A stretch of 57,561 nucleotides of DNA from Terana coerulea. Lineage: Eukaryota; Basidiomycota; Agaricomycetes; Polyporales; Phanerochaetaceae. Both the position numbers and the translations under genes were made by a program. Location of the stretch: the NCBI GenBank assembly GCA_024811115.1, contig JAKOGH010000728.1, positions 1-57,561 on the forward strand, written 5' to 3'. This document shows positions 1 through 11,735 of this stretch, piece after piece. Numbering within the stretch: position 1 is the stretch's first letter; each line of letters opens with the position of its first letter. Below the pieces are notes generated by a model. That model ran no database searches and was not told the DNA's origin. It saw nothing but the letters and a program-made list of their open reading frames with translations.

Positions 1-820
1 GTGCATGCGTCTTGGACCGGCGATGACATGGAAGAGCTTCTCCAATTTCATGCCAGTATCATCGTGGGCGGCGCTTCTCTCACTTGTCATTGCCTGCGTC
101 CCGCCACTACAGCATGCGCTCGACGTCCACGTCAAGCCGATCCGCGGAGTGCTAAACCAGGCCGGCAGCTACCCATCCCACTCACCTTCGTCGTTCTCGA
201 TGCATACTTCCACAAGCCACCGGAGCCGAAGGAGAACTCAAGATGCGCTACCGGCGCACCGCGAGCACGGCAGGAGCGTAAGCACGAGATGGAGCCAGAT
301 ATCGCTGGTCGACAGCGTACGGGAGATGCTCAAGATACCGCAGCGGTCGAAGAGTCGTATTGAACGCAACCCGTCGGACTAGAAGCGGCCGGGCCAGAGA
401 TGATGGTTCAGTGGTCCTGTCGCGCATGATCATCTCCCTCGCTGCTGTTGCTGCTGCTGCTGTTTCCTGCGCTCTCAACGCAGTTCAGCGTGCAAGAAGC
501 CTTCGACGAGTACGTATCTAACAGTTGCGATGTAGACATCATGTACTTACTTCCGTTTGTCCGCAGCCCCGTGTTCGTCGTCTCGAATACACTGCTCAAT
601 GCTTCGCCGCCGGCCCTGACGCTCGCGCAAGTGTGTCCTCCGATTACCACATGATATAATCTATGTGGTAGCCCTTGTGCTCTGTATGACGCAAGCGGCC
701 GCGTCGGGCGACGCCTTCGAGTCGTTCATCAGCTGTACCATCTTCTAGCCATACTGCGCTGTCGCGCCATTGTTCACCATCATCCTCGTTGTCGTCGGAC
801 CTGTTCTATCTAAGCTCTAG
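1..820 (+). pseudogene. auxin efflux carrier-like membrane transporter (AEC/Mem_trans family), 3' part, broken
   Basis: Fragments in order match the C-terminal half of fungal AEC (PIN-like) transporters. These are a membrane stretch with LLSLVIACVPPLQHAL (about 75-125), IPLTFVVLDAYF (about 178-213), a Leu-rich helix (about 448-475), PVFVVSNTLLNASPPALTLAQ (567-630), and ASGDAFESF leading to a last membrane helix and stop at 818-820. A 53-nt intron fits at 514-566. Reading frame changes near 171 (one base short in a C run) and near 430-448. The next expected splice acceptor before ATGACGCAA (about 687) lacks AG, and a TAG sits where the family has Trp (about 748). The 5' part is outside the window. 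The family exports small solutes across membranes; this copy is probably not functional, although the first shift could be a sequence error. Confidence 0.7.
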
Positions 821-1795
821 GCTCGTCTCGCAACGTGTTCTGGTCACGTTCTCCTCCGCACATATCTCCCTCATACATCTGCTCTGCTGTGTTTCTTGTC
901 GTCTTGTGTTTTCATTTCGTCAACGGTCGTGCGTTCAGTCTCACGTATATAGTAATACATGCACTGGTTATACAGATTGTTGTAATACCCGTCACAGTCG
1001 AGGGTGTGCATGTGCGACCTCATCGGGTCATTCCAACGCTGGAAAGGGCACATCTATATCCGGGCTGGTGATGCCCACCGGCCGTAGGTCCAGTATGACC
1101 GTTCGAGAGATTACCCGCAGGGAATCTGTGCAACCCTGCAGTACATATTCCTGTTCGACAAGCGCATATATGTGGTGCGCTCACTCCGGAACATGGTTGG
1201 AAGACCTTAGCCTGAATCGATCGGAGCGCGCGGGGAAGAGCATGATGGCGCATCAATCCTCACTCGGCAAACCCTGCGCATATGTCCCGAGCCCCTTAGG
1301 CGCTCGCAGGCTCGACTCGACGACAATGTGCCCAGTGTGGCCACGGTCCGGTTTGGTCCGGTGTCTGGCCTATGTCAGGAAAACTCGAACCTGAACCAAG
1401 TGCTAAGTGGTGAACTTGAACTCAAAACCGAACAGGACCAATTTTGTTTTTGTGAACTGGTTCATATAGTCAGGTTTGGGTTCATGAACCAGTTCAAACC
1501 AGAGAACTGCCAAATTTATAGAAATATATATGTAATTATACTACTAGAATGTACTCTGTGTCATCATCATCCCAAACACCAGCAGCGTGCAAGTCGGACT
1601 GATCTGAGGCATTGATCAGCTCAGTACGGTATCCATCCTTCAAGATCTGCAGAGCTTCGAAAGTGTCAGGTCGAAGCTTGTTGCGAAGCAGGGTGCCAGT
1701 ATGCACTGCTAGAAAACACGCGTTCTGATGCAATGGATGAGCCTTGTATGGCAAGGTAGTCTCTCGCCATGCGTGAAGGTGGATACTAAGATACG
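821..1795. other. no recognisable gene; contains one perfect hairpin
   Basis: This follows the transporter stop and probably begins with its 3' untranslated region. Open frames here are short or lack any family resemblance. The only structure seen is an 11-bp perfect inverted repeat at 1454-1495 in a stretch rich in repeated GAAC/GGTTC motifs. Confidence 0.4.
1454..1495. repeat. 11-bp perfect inverted repeat (hairpin)
   Basis: GAACTGGTTCA at 1454-1464 and its exact reverse complement TGAACCAGTTC at 1485-1495 are separated by 20 bp. More GAAC/GGTTC words surround it (about 1330-1510). It may be the relic of a small palindromic element. Confidence 0.6.
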
Positions 1796-2092
1796 TAGTG
1801 ATTGGCAAGGGTAAACCCTCTATGCTTAGAGGCTAACCCTTACCCTTACCCTTGAGCCCTGCCAAAATGGGCAGAAAATGGTGCTTTGAGTGCTTTTTCA
1901 TTCACTTATAATGTTAGCCTTCTATTTGAGTAGCTTGTATTGATATAAAGCACTACAACACTTCAGCTCTATCCAGCAACACGTCTGCTATTTGAATGCA
2001 CCCTGCCGATAAGGGTTAACTTTCCCAACCCTTACCCTTCACTCTGTGCCCTACCCTTAACCCTCAGGGTTTGCAAACCCCTGCTATCACTA
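1796..2092 (+). mobile_element. hAT-type MITE, copy A
   Basis: The left end TAGTGATTGGCAAGGG and the right end TGCTATCACTA form the same terminal inverted repeats as three copies at 48.8-52.6 kb. The interior carries CCCTTA hexamer arrays next to both ends and the same central AT-rich segment (GGTGCTTTGAGTGC..., GCACTACAACACTT...). At 297 bp it is shorter than copies B-D (358-360 bp). No target-site duplication is visible, so this is probably an older copy. It has no coding capacity. Confidence 0.8.
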
Positions 2093-2826
2093 GGCATGGT
2101 ATTGTGAAAGTACGGTAAGACATTGGGAATGAGTAAAAACAAACAACTGTGACAGTCATGCAATGCAACACATAATGTGATCTATAACACACGTGTATTC
2201 TGGAGCTGTGCAATGTGCATGTGTGCCTGTCAGTGATACTCTGGCACCAGGGTTCTGGTGAACATGAAAATTAGAAAGCCAACTTCGACCCTTCCCTTGT
2301 GTCTGGCTTCATGTGTGAGTTGAGCAAAAGCTCTTGCTGTGCTTGTGAGTCCATGAAGCCTTGCTACTCACATGCTTTGTACTTACTAACGCTCTGGGCA
2401 TCATGATAGAGACACTGAGGTCCAAACCACATTTCGTACAAGGAAAATTTAAGAGATCTAACATTTTCCCATGTGCAAAATGTTAGTATAGATAAGATTA
2501 GATATTTTGCTTCACCAAGTAAAAATGCAATAGCACACTCTTCTAGCCCTTTCTCCGCTCTAGCTTGTTGGCTGAACCTATTTGGATTGTGACGCAGATG
2601 CCCATGCACTCAACCTGAAGAGATAGTGCACCTGGGGCTGAAGGAGCAACAAAATCAAGTTGCAGAGATCACTGTGAGTAACCTTATTTGTACTAACATT
2701 TTGCATCTGGGAAAATGATAGATCTTTTAAATTTCCCTCGCTGAAATAAGGCCAGATCTCCAGCGAGATGAGGAAATGTTGCATGAGCGCTGCACTATAA
2801 GGTTGCTACTGGTATACTCTACCAAG
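2093..2826. other. no recognisable gene; MITE-like inverted-repeat pair inside
   Basis: Between MITE copy A and the gypsy element I see no gene. It holds a long inverted-repeat pair, described separately (2442-2737). Confidence 0.4.
2442..2737. mobile_element. foldback/MITE-like element with ~47-bp inverted arms
   Basis: The arm at 2442-2488 and the reverse complement of 2691-2737 match at most positions. Both contain GGAAAxTTTAAxAGATCTA, CATTTTCCCA and TGCAAAATGTTAGTA. The 202-bp centre is AT-rich and non-coding. Weaker similarity continues a few bases beyond each arm. The size and structure suit a non-autonomous DNA transposon, but no target duplication was identified. Confidence 0.6.
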
Positions 2827-3248
2827 TGTCATGGAGACAAGCTCGATGCGTAACCAGAGTGGACGGATCATAGCAGATGTAGAATAAATAATAGAATACA
2901 TACGAGGAGGGCGATAAGGGCCAACTCCAAGTAGACCACACAGAACGAGTAGGCTGGTGCCAATACTTGTCCCCAATAACCAAGTTAGCATAGACTATGA
3001 CCTATAGTACATGTATACACACCTTGTCACCAATGACCAAGAGGTCGAGATAAAGAGCAAGGCAAGAGAGCCCAGAGTGCTAAGTATCCGAAAGCATGAG
3101 AAGAATTAAGCCGCGTTTGGGCGCTAAGCGCCGGGATCATCGGACTGAAGCCCAAGGCTCTGGGGCTGCTACCAAGCCTTGTCTCCATGCTGGATAAATG
3201 CAAGGAAAATGAAAAAATATTACTACTTGTATGTGTCTGTCTGCGACA
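2827..3248 (-). repeat. gypsy element 3' LTR
   Basis: Direct repeat of 9489-9903. It shares long blocks such as CCAATACTTGTCCC, CAAGTTAGCATA, GGGCGCTAAGCGCCGGGATC and GGCTCTGGGGCTGCTACCA. Many differences from its partner are C/T or G/A changes at CpG sites. Confidence 0.85.
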
Positions 3249-6200
3249 TTACCCCTTGCTAAAGTCCATTGTCCTCAATGGACCGAGTGCCTCGAATCTC
3301 CCTTCCTCCCATTCAAACTCTGGTGACACAGTGTTGATGAAGTTTTGTAGTGGTTGCCACAGCAGAGATGCAAACATGGCAGCGTTGATGCACCAGGCCA
3401 CATTGGAATATGACTCATGGAACTTTTTGATGGCTTCTGGGGCATTCTCAAGGTTCTTTGCCGGTTCCCAGGAGTTTGAACCAAAGCTGTAGCCCTTCCA
3501 TTTGATGAGGTATTGGAATTGCCATTGGAAGACTTTGCTGTCAAGGATTTCCTCCACCTCGTACTCCACCTCCTCTCCAACTGTGACTGGGGCTGGGGGT
3601 GGTGGTAGGACTCCATTGACTTCATTACCCTTCCAAGGTGAGAGTTAGTTGACATGGAATACATTGTGGATTTTCAATGCTATTGGTAATTTGAGCTTGT
3701 AGTCCCAATTGCCTACTCTCTCCAGGATCTTGTAGGGTCCAAGCTGCCTAGGTCCCAGCTTGCAAGAGGCTTGGTATACCTGCACATTGCAGCTATCCAG
3801 CTAGACTTTATCTCCAACATCATGTAGAAGTGCAGTGCATACAGCGGCATACACTCCTACCGGGAAGCCTAGAGGAAGCTAGGATGGTTACTCACCTGTA
3901 AGCTGGTTGGTATATACGTGAGTGGGTTGAGAATTGAAAGAGTCTTATTATGTATGGCGCAGAGAGCTGCCTTATATACAATACAGGGTGGCTGTACTAC
4001 AAACAGACACAAATAGATACCAGGACAATAGACAATAAAGATCGTCATGGTGGAATCTGGTTGAACAATAGAGAAAGATGTGAGCAGAGCGCTTACGGCA
4101 TCTATCTGACTCAACACGTCAAACACTCTAGGTAGAAGAGCACCAGCAGACATCTCTTTCTTTATAGTTTGAAAAGCTGCTTTTGCATCCTTACGTGTCT
4201 GGGCCAGTAGTTTTGCTCAAGAGTCTGCCACTGGTACATTGCTGCATCCTTCTACCTGGGATTGTGAAGTTTGGTTGGTAGCTGTATAGCACTTTAAATG
4301 GCGATTGGCAATGAGCTCAGTGTACTCTGGAGTTGAGCGCAAACTCCACAACTGGTATAAGCTGAGCCCAGTCATCTTGTCACTGCAAGGTAAATAGCCA
4401 GAGGTACTGCTCAATCTCCTTGGTTGATGCGCTCTGTTTGCCCATTCGCCTGAGAGTGATAAGCTGTTGTAAGCTGGCTGTTGATCCCTAGCCTCTTGTA
4501 CAGTGCTGTGATGACTTTGGCTGCAAATTGTGGTCTCTAGTCTGATATGATCCCTTCATGGTAATCTGTGAAGTCTAAAGAGCTCTCGTTCCAAAAGTGA
4601 TGCGATTCCCTCTACCGTCACTGAATTCGTTGGTGAGCACGAAGTGTCCCTGCTTAGTGTACAGGTTGACAATTGTCAAGATGGCATTGTAGAGCTGTCC
4701 ATCCAGGCTCTTTGATGGAGAGAGTCCAGTTACTAAGTCTGCTCTCACGATTTGCCATGGTTCTTCTGGGACTGCTATTGAAAGTGGGTCTACTCGTGGG
4801 TGGGATGCAGGCTTGAATCACTGGCATTGCTTGCATTCTTTCACATACTGGTCGACAAAGCTCGCATCAGCGGCTACCAGTAGTGCCGGCTAACCAGTTT
4901 GTAAGTTCCATCTTGTTCTGGATGTCCTGCTGTCCTTCCATTGTGACATTCTGCTAATATCCTCCTCCTTATCTCTATGTTGTCTGGCATATATAGCTTC
5001 TTTTGGTAATACACTAATCCATCCACCTCCTCCTATTTCTTTGTTCTATCGAGTAGTCATTGTGCACTCTTCTTCTTCAATCCCTTCAGTGCCTCTACTA
5101 CTATTGCTTTTCTCTGCCCTGCCTTTCTAATCTCTTCCCTCTACTGAGTTTCCTTCTATCATGACTCCTTCCATTGTACTTAGTATGATAGCAGTGTTGA
5201 TGGTTTGTGGGTGCCTTAGGACTAACACTACTTATTCTCGATTGTCTTTGGCATCTGGGACTTCTGACAAAGCGCTACATGTTATAGCGTCTGATTTTCC
5301 CTGTGACTTGCCTGGGCGGTGTACTATCTCCATGTGAAATCATGATAACCAGAGGGACCATCTGGCTTGTCAGCGGGTCAGATTCTGGGCTTTCGTCCAG
5401 TGCTCGAGGTTTTTGCAATCCGAGTAGACAGTAACCTTGGAAAGTCCTTCTAGATAATGCTGCCACTTCTTCAGAGCTCTAACAATTGCCAAGAGTTCCT
5501 TATCATAGATTTCGTAGTTGCGCTCTGCTGGTGACATTGTCTCAGAACGGAATGCAACGAGATGCATGAAGTTGTCGTCTCCCCACTGGGATAGGACTCC
5601 TTCTGTCGCGAAGTTCGATGCATCTGCCTCAATCTCTGTCTTCCTGGTTGGGTTGTACATTGCCAACATTGGCGCCCGTGATGAAGGCTTTGTGCAGGTC
5701 ATCAAATGCAGACTGTTCTGCTGGTCCCTATCGCCACGGTCTGTCTTTCTTAGTCAAGTCATTTAGAAGGCGAGCTCAACGCAAAAACCCTTTGATGAAC
5801 CTTCGATAGAAGTTTGCAAAGCCCAGGAATCCTCGCATATCCCGGGAGAGTTCGAGGAGTGTGCTACTCGATGATTGCTTGTATCTTGGCTGAGTCCATT
5901 TTTACCTCTCCGGCTCAGATGACCATGCCCAGGTATTCGATCTCCTCTTTGTCAAACTTGCACTTCTCTGGCTTCAAGAACAGGTTATGCTCCTTCAGTC
6001 GGTGCAGGACTTCGTGGGTAGTCTCTTGGTGTGTCTCTGAGTTGCTGCTATAGATCAGAATATCATTCACATAAACAGCCATCTTGTTTGCCGCTATTAG
6101 GTCCGCGAAGATTGCATTCATAAGTGACTGGAAGGTTGCTGGTGAATTCATTAGCTCAAAGAATATGACCTTCGATTTGAAGAGTCCCTTGTTTGTGATG

Positions 6201-7290
6201 AACGCTGCTTTCCATTGATCTGACTCGCGAATCTGGATGTTATTGTATTCCCATTGAATGTTGAACTTTGTGAAGACTCGAGCTCCCTTCAGCTTATTAA
6301 TAATGTCTGACGCTAGAGAAAGTGGGTAGTGGTTTTTGATTGTAATCTTGCTGAGCTTTCAGTAGTCCTGAACCAGCTGCAGTTTGCCATCCTTCTTTTT
6401 GATAAAGAAGACCAGTGATGCTATAGAAGACTTGGAGGGGACAATGTATCCTTTGGCTAGACTCTCATCGAGAAAACATTCCAACTCTTCATCTTCTGGA
6501 ACTGACATTGGGAAGGCTCGGGTGTGCAGTGTTTCTAGAGCTCCTTTCTTAAAGTTGATGATGTGGTCCCATGCTTTGTGTTCTAGTAGTCAGTGTGACT
6601 CTTCCTTAGAGAATACATGAGCGTGGCGACAATACTCCTCTAAGACCATCTCCTCAAAGGACCGCTGCCCTTGTTTGTGCAATTTCTCTTCAGCAATCTG
6701 CTGCGAGTAAGTGTATTCAGCGCACATCTATAGCTCATCTCCTCTTTCTAGAAGTCTGGCTTTGACCCAACTTGGCCGCTGCCTTCTGGTTTGCTTCCAC
6801 TCTCTGAGAGCGCTGCTCTGCCTCCAACTCTAGTGTTCCATCTCGCCAGTCAACTTGTGAGTTGACTGATCTCAGCCAGAGCAATCCCAGAATGACACCC
6901 TCAGGCCCTAGGCTTATCACTAAAAATCCCACTCTTGATCATGGCTGCCAATAACTAGTCTAAGCCATGAAAAATGAGTAATAGTTCTAGCTTGGTTAAA
7001 GCTACCATTAATATTGTAAAGGGGCAGTTGGTAAGCCAAACGGCTGAGTGCAAGATTGCGCTTTTAAGCGTAGTCTTTGTCAATGAACAGTTCGCTGGTG
7101 CCGCTGTCTAGCATAGCCCGAGTCCTTTCGCCTGCTACATACACTGCGACTGGAAGTGCTTTAACTGGCAATCTATCTCCTAAAGTTGGCATGAAGAAAC
7201 TGTATCATACATATTACTCTCGACATCTGATACAAAAGGAGCTGGTGCTACAGACTTGTGTGCTACAATGTCCTTAGGATTACAAAATGG
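3249..7290 (-). pseudogene. gypsy pol relic: protease, RT, RNase H, integrase, chromodomain
   Basis: Read right to left. The protease motif LDSGTS lies at 7094-7111. The RT core is at about 6400-5915, with the active site reading YVNDILI (6056-6073) where functional elements have YVDD. RNase H (5705-5370) has IEADASNFATEGVLSQ and, downstream, AERNYEIYDKELLAI. The integrase zinc region contains KECKQCQ near 4840. The integrase core follows with many stops. The C-terminal chromodomain (about 3569-3400) has LIKWKGY and SWEPAKNLENA. Chromodomains of this type direct integration to heterochromatin. Multiple stops and frameshifts, plus the Asp-to-Asn change in the RT active site, show it is inactive. 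Confidence 0.85.
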
Positions 7291-7329
7291 CTGAGTTGAA
7301 TCCGTGCTAGTCGTCTTGGGAGTTGAATC

Positions 7330-9350
7330 TCATAGGCCCATGTTAACTACTGGTACAACAAAGGAAATGGTTTTCTTGGAATGTGACTGAACTGAGGAGG
7401 ACTTTAGAGACAAAGTCAAAGGAACCTGGAACGGTGATGATACATATATAGAGGGAACCAGGTCAGAGTCAGTGTCTGTTTCAAAATAAAGGTCTACATG
7501 CAATACAGAGAAACAGTTAAAACTAGGGAAGCGCGCCGGGTTCTTAGCTGCAGCCTTAGCCAAGAACCTTACAAAAATCCCCGTTACCTCTCGGAAGGCG
7601 CCTCCAGAGATGCTACCAACTGTGCCAGAGCTGTCACTGTTGCCTCTGACACCAAAGAGGAGCCTGACGAGGAGGAGCCTGATGTACTTAACGCCGTTGT
7701 CGACGACGGCTTTGAGGGTCCACTGCCGTCTGTACTGATCACACTCACTCAAGCGGCTGGTGTTCCTGACTGTCCCATGTAGCGAGAGCAACACACTGCT
7801 GGAGGTGTGTCCTACTTTATAGCAATGCTGACAAATGGACCTGCAGTCAGGACAGGCTGCCATAGTGTGGTCCTTTGATCCATATCCAAAGCATCTCTCT
7901 GCCAGAGCCTTACACTAGGCCTGAGCTAACCCCAGTGCCGGAGTTGTTGCCGAGATGTCTATGGTGTCAGGGTCGGCTGGGGTCTAGAATGGCTAAATTG
8001 GGGCCACCGGAAGGAACTGTCGAGGTCCTAAAGTTAACATCGATGTTGTTGTCCTGGGCTGATGTCCTTGCTTATGGGCTCGTTCTGCGTCTCGCTTCGC
8101 GCTTCCCTCTTGTCAATGTCCTGTGCTGCCTCTACCACGCGTGCCAGAGTCGATGTATCTCTGCCTGTCTTTGCAATTTGGTCTTTGACGTAGGTGGACA
8201 GGTGCTTCTTGTATCAAATGCGCTTGTCCCTTGTCACTGAGGGTGGTTCAGCTGGCGTACTGGTAAAACAGCGCTGTATACTCCTGCGCCATCTTGTTTC
8301 CCATCCAAAGGGTATCAAGAGAGGCCAGTGCATCTCCTGCCTTATTTACTGTCTTGAATCGCATGTGGAAGGCTTGTAGAACGCTGTCCAATTGATGTAC
8401 AGTATTTCTCCTTTCGTCAATGCTTCTATAGTTGGTGTCACTCAGATGGCCGCATCTCCTACCAAGAAATTGAGGCCTGCTCCAATCCACTTATTAATTC
8501 AAGGGTTGTACCCCATCTTCATGACTGGCTGGCCTTATGCATTGACGACTAGGTTGCCATTTGCATCCCAGCTCTGTCACTGCACTCGATCGCTTAGTCC
8601 CTCCTTTTGGTCCTGCACCTAAATGGTAAAGGTGGCTAGAAACCGACACGCATCATTTGTAGACTTGCTGTCGTATATGGCGGGTTTCTGCACATATTGT
8701 TTGGTGGGCGGTTGTGCAGTGACCGTGGCATTTATTACTAGTGGAGGCTGTTGCACTTGCTGCGCTTGCTGGACCAGCATCTAGTTGACATTCTGAGTGA
8801 GGTTGGCTACTCGTTGAGCCAGAGCCTGGATCAGCTGTTCAAGGGTCATTGGTTGGGCCATGGGTGCTGGTGCAAGTGCAAGTGTGGAAGGTGGAGGCAG
8901 AGGGGCCTGTGATGACAGATCATGTGGAAGGAGGGCTGCTGGTGTGACTACTGGGGTTTGCGTACGGAGTGCCAGTTTGAAGTGTGAGTGTGCAAGAGGT
9001 TCTGGAGGAGTACAAGGAACGCAGGGCTTGGTGAGCTAGAACTTCCTGCTGGGAGTTGGATTGGTGGTTCTCCTGGGTTCTATTCTACTCCGAGGTTGCT
9101 AGATCTGGTCTGGATGTTCTTCCAGATACACTGCCTTGACACTATTGTAACGATTGGGGCATGGTTGTTGTTCACACCTCTTGTAGGTCTCTGATTCGTC
9201 GTGGTAGTCATATTGGTTGCTTGAGTTGTAGTAGTGGAATACTGTCAAGCAGTCAAACTGCTGCATGGGGGCTGCGTCTTTGAACAGGTTGGCAACAGGT
9301 AGTGTGCAAATGGACCTCCTTGCACACGATGGGAAACCCAAAAGTTCACC
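7330..9350 (-). pseudogene. gypsy gag relic with zinc knuckle
   Basis: The stretch between the 5' LTR and the protease on the minus strand encodes broken gag. A CCHC zinc knuckle is recognisable at 7852-7893 as CFGYGSKDHTMAAC, where the second Cys is replaced by Tyr (one G-to-A change). Gln/Pro/Val-rich sequence near 8730-8900 is consistent with a gag linker. Frames are interrupted repeatedly, so exact limits are uncertain. Confidence 0.6.
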
Positions 9351-9488
9351 ACACCGACATCCCGCCTAATAGCAGCACGGTAAAGGGATAAACCGAGTCT
9401 CAGTGGCACTGTATCTCTGGACCATTGTAGTGCCTGTGCTTCGCGAGGGGTTCAATCGGACCAGTGCAGTTAGGAGATCTTGATCTAA

Positions 9489-9903
9489 TGTCGTGAAGAC
9501 AAGCTCAACATGTAACCAGAGCAGATGGATTAGAGCGGATGTAGAATAGATGATAGAATACGTACGAGAGCAACAAGGGCCAACTCCAGGTAGACTTCAC
9601 GAACGAGCAGGCTGATGCCAATACTTGTCCCTAATGACCAAGTTAGCATAAACTATAACCTATAGTATATGTATACACACCTTGTCTCCAATGACTAAGA
9701 GGTCAAGATGAAGAGCAAGGCAAGAGAGCTCAGAGTGCTAAGTATCCGAAAGCGTGAGAAGAATTGAGCTGCATTTGGGCGCTAAGCGCCGGGATCATCG
9801 GACCGGCCCAAGGCTCTGGGGCTGCTACCAGGCCTTGTCTTCGTGCTGGATAAATGTAAGGAAATTGAAAAATAATACTACTTATATGTGTCCGTCTGCA
9901 ATA
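9489..9903 (-). repeat. gypsy element 5' LTR
   Basis: Partner of the repeat at 2827-3248, in the same orientation, about 415 bp. The end is followed by CTAAG, similar to the CCAAG before the other LTR. Differences such as CTCGATGCG versus CTCAACATG are what deamination of methylated CpG produces. Confidence 0.85.
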
Positions 9904-9959
9904 CTAAGGCTTTGGTCTCTCCGTCCCACACATTATCTGCAATCCAAGGAGCTGCTAGG

Positions 9960-11446
9960 ATGTCCTCACAAGCAAACATTGTGACTATAGAGGAGCTGTT
10001 AATGCTGTATGTGAGATTCCAAGTCAAGCACTGTGTGCTAGCCATTCTAAACTATCGCGAACCTTAGAGTCACAAGCAATTATATTGGTGTTGCTGTAAC
10101 AGGTGTGCAAACTCTTACTTTCCATATTGTTATCTATGTACTTACTCAAGCCAGCTCTTGTTTTCTACAAATACTTCCTGCCTATTCGTTATGAGTGGAA
10201 CGCTTGAAGCGGGTGGCCCACAGCAACGGCGTTACTCTTCATATCAACATGGTAGATGATGGTAATCACTCAAATAATTACCTAGATGCCCTCTTCACCA
10301 AACGTAAGCACTTGCCCTTGATTACAGTAGTTTGTCCATACTGAGTGCTGAGTTTTAGAAGTTCCATTCTGTTTGCCCTTCATTGCACTGTTGTTGATAG
10401 TTCATTCTTGCAGATGCAAAGTTCAGAATTTTCTGTTTGCGATAATTTCATTCATAAGCTATAGACAGACCACCAGTGAGAGATGGTTGCTGTCATGTTT
10501 AACTATCTGCATAACTGACCATTTGCACAGTATTCTCTTCTATTCAAGTATATGCTCTGTGGAAGCCCAGCTATTTTCTATATTGTCTGGTTTTACTTTT
10601 GGACTGGCTTCTGTTTGCACTAACGTTGCAAGCCAAACATTTCCCTGAAATGTTTCCCCGCTAAATTACTGCATGTCTTTGTAGTTCGACCTGATACATT
10701 CCGATGCAGCATACGTTAGCAGGCCTTTCATGTTCTGTACTACGACGTCCAACGCACTCCCCAGGCTGCTCAAGATGTAAGTTGATGCGCACTCTCCTTG
10801 TACTACCACACTTATGTATGTGGAGATATACGCATGGACTGATTCACCAAGATGAATGAATAACTTCACGTTAATGCAGTATTCATCTTGATCTGCACCT
10901 CCATAATACTTGCAGACATTCTTGTACTGGTAGCAACATAGATGAAAACATGGTGAGTCTGGCTCCAAGAGAGTTGGACATGCCAACACATATCAGTTAC
11001 AATATGTCTCCTATGTAATAGTAGATAGTGACATTTACAACATACTCCAGATGAAACTCAGTGAGGTATATTAGGTACCCTCTACTTCTTGTACGTAGGC
11101 AACAGGGTTTACTACATCTCCCGTTTTGTGCTTGATGTATGCTGAGCTCGGATTTTTGCTCATCATTAACATCACCCACATAGTACTTGTATTTAATGAT
11201 GCAAGTCTTCTCCACTCATTCTGTGTCAGTGTTTGACTGATAATAACTTCAAGACATTATCTGTTCTAACTCCTATCATCGTTTCAATGGTATCTTTGGC
11301 AACTTCGCTTGCCAACAATACTATATGAATATCCATTTATGGCCTCAGGTTCTCATAAATCGCTTCATCATAAATCTTTGACAGCTCAATGAAGCAGATG
11401 ATGCCTTTGTAACTCACCCTCGCTTGGGGATGTATGCAGGGGTGAC
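9960..11446 (+). pseudogene. DUF6533-family multi-pass membrane protein gene, 5' part, interrupted by copia
   Basis: The sequence can be matched step by step to the paralogue at 26913-28572. The start region reads MSSQANIVTIEEL. Then come SNYIGVAVT (about 10075-10110), ALVFYKYFLPIRYEWNA (about 10155-10210), VFSSIQVYALW (about 10530-10565), a helix with ILADILVLVA and MKTW (about 10900-10955, Trp replaced by a stop), GTLYFLYV (about 11075-11095), and LINRFIINL (about 11350-11380). The match stops at 11446, where the copia LTR begins, and resumes at 21704. Besides the insertion it carries internal stops. The function of DUF6533 proteins is not established; they are predicted integral membrane proteins. 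Confidence 0.75.
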
Positions 11447-11735
11447 TGTCAGAATATAAGCACCTAGCCGCTGCTATGCACAGGCACCTATCAGCGCCAT
11501 AAGGACTATTGCCCAATATGGACATATGAGATCCAGAGTACAACCTCAGGTATTCCATGCACTAAAGTAGTGTTTCTGACCACTCACCATATGCTACATG
11601 TGTAGATCACTTAGAATAGCTAGACTTGAGTATTGTACCAGGAGTCTTAGTAGTTCCAGGGGTCCTAGAATACTTGTATATATACCAAGCTGAATATGCT
11701 GAATATACCTCAGTTCAATCATTTACATTCTCTCA
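11447..11735 (+). repeat. copia 5' LTR
   Basis: 289 bp, starting TGTCAGAATATAAG and ending ATTCTCTCA. It matches 20854-20894 plus 21450-21703 nearly throughout, for example GGACTATTGCCCAATATGGA and GGGGTCCTAGAATACTTGTA. Confidence 0.85.

Larger units (their letters stand above)
2827..9903 (-). mobile_element. gypsy-type LTR retrotransposon with chromodomain (chromovirus), degenerate
   Basis: Two direct repeats bound it: 2827-3248 and 9489-9903. Both start TGTC(A/G)TG(G/A)AGACAAGCTC and end near a TG...CA-type terminus. Between them on the minus strand lie, in 5'-3' order, a gag with a zinc knuckle, an aspartic protease, reverse transcriptase, RNase H, integrase and a C-terminal chromodomain. 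This is the order of Ty3/gypsy chromoviruses. Flanks CCAAG (left) and CTAAG (right) could be a 5-bp target duplication with one change. All reading frames contain stops and shifts, so the element is dead. It lies 56 bp upstream of the broken DUF6533 gene that starts at 9960. Confidence 0.9.

Noticed and set aside
789..1394. 201-codon plus-strand open frame after the transporter
   Set aside because: It overlaps the end of the transporter in another frame, with low-complexity Ser/Cys/Arg composition and no homology recognised.
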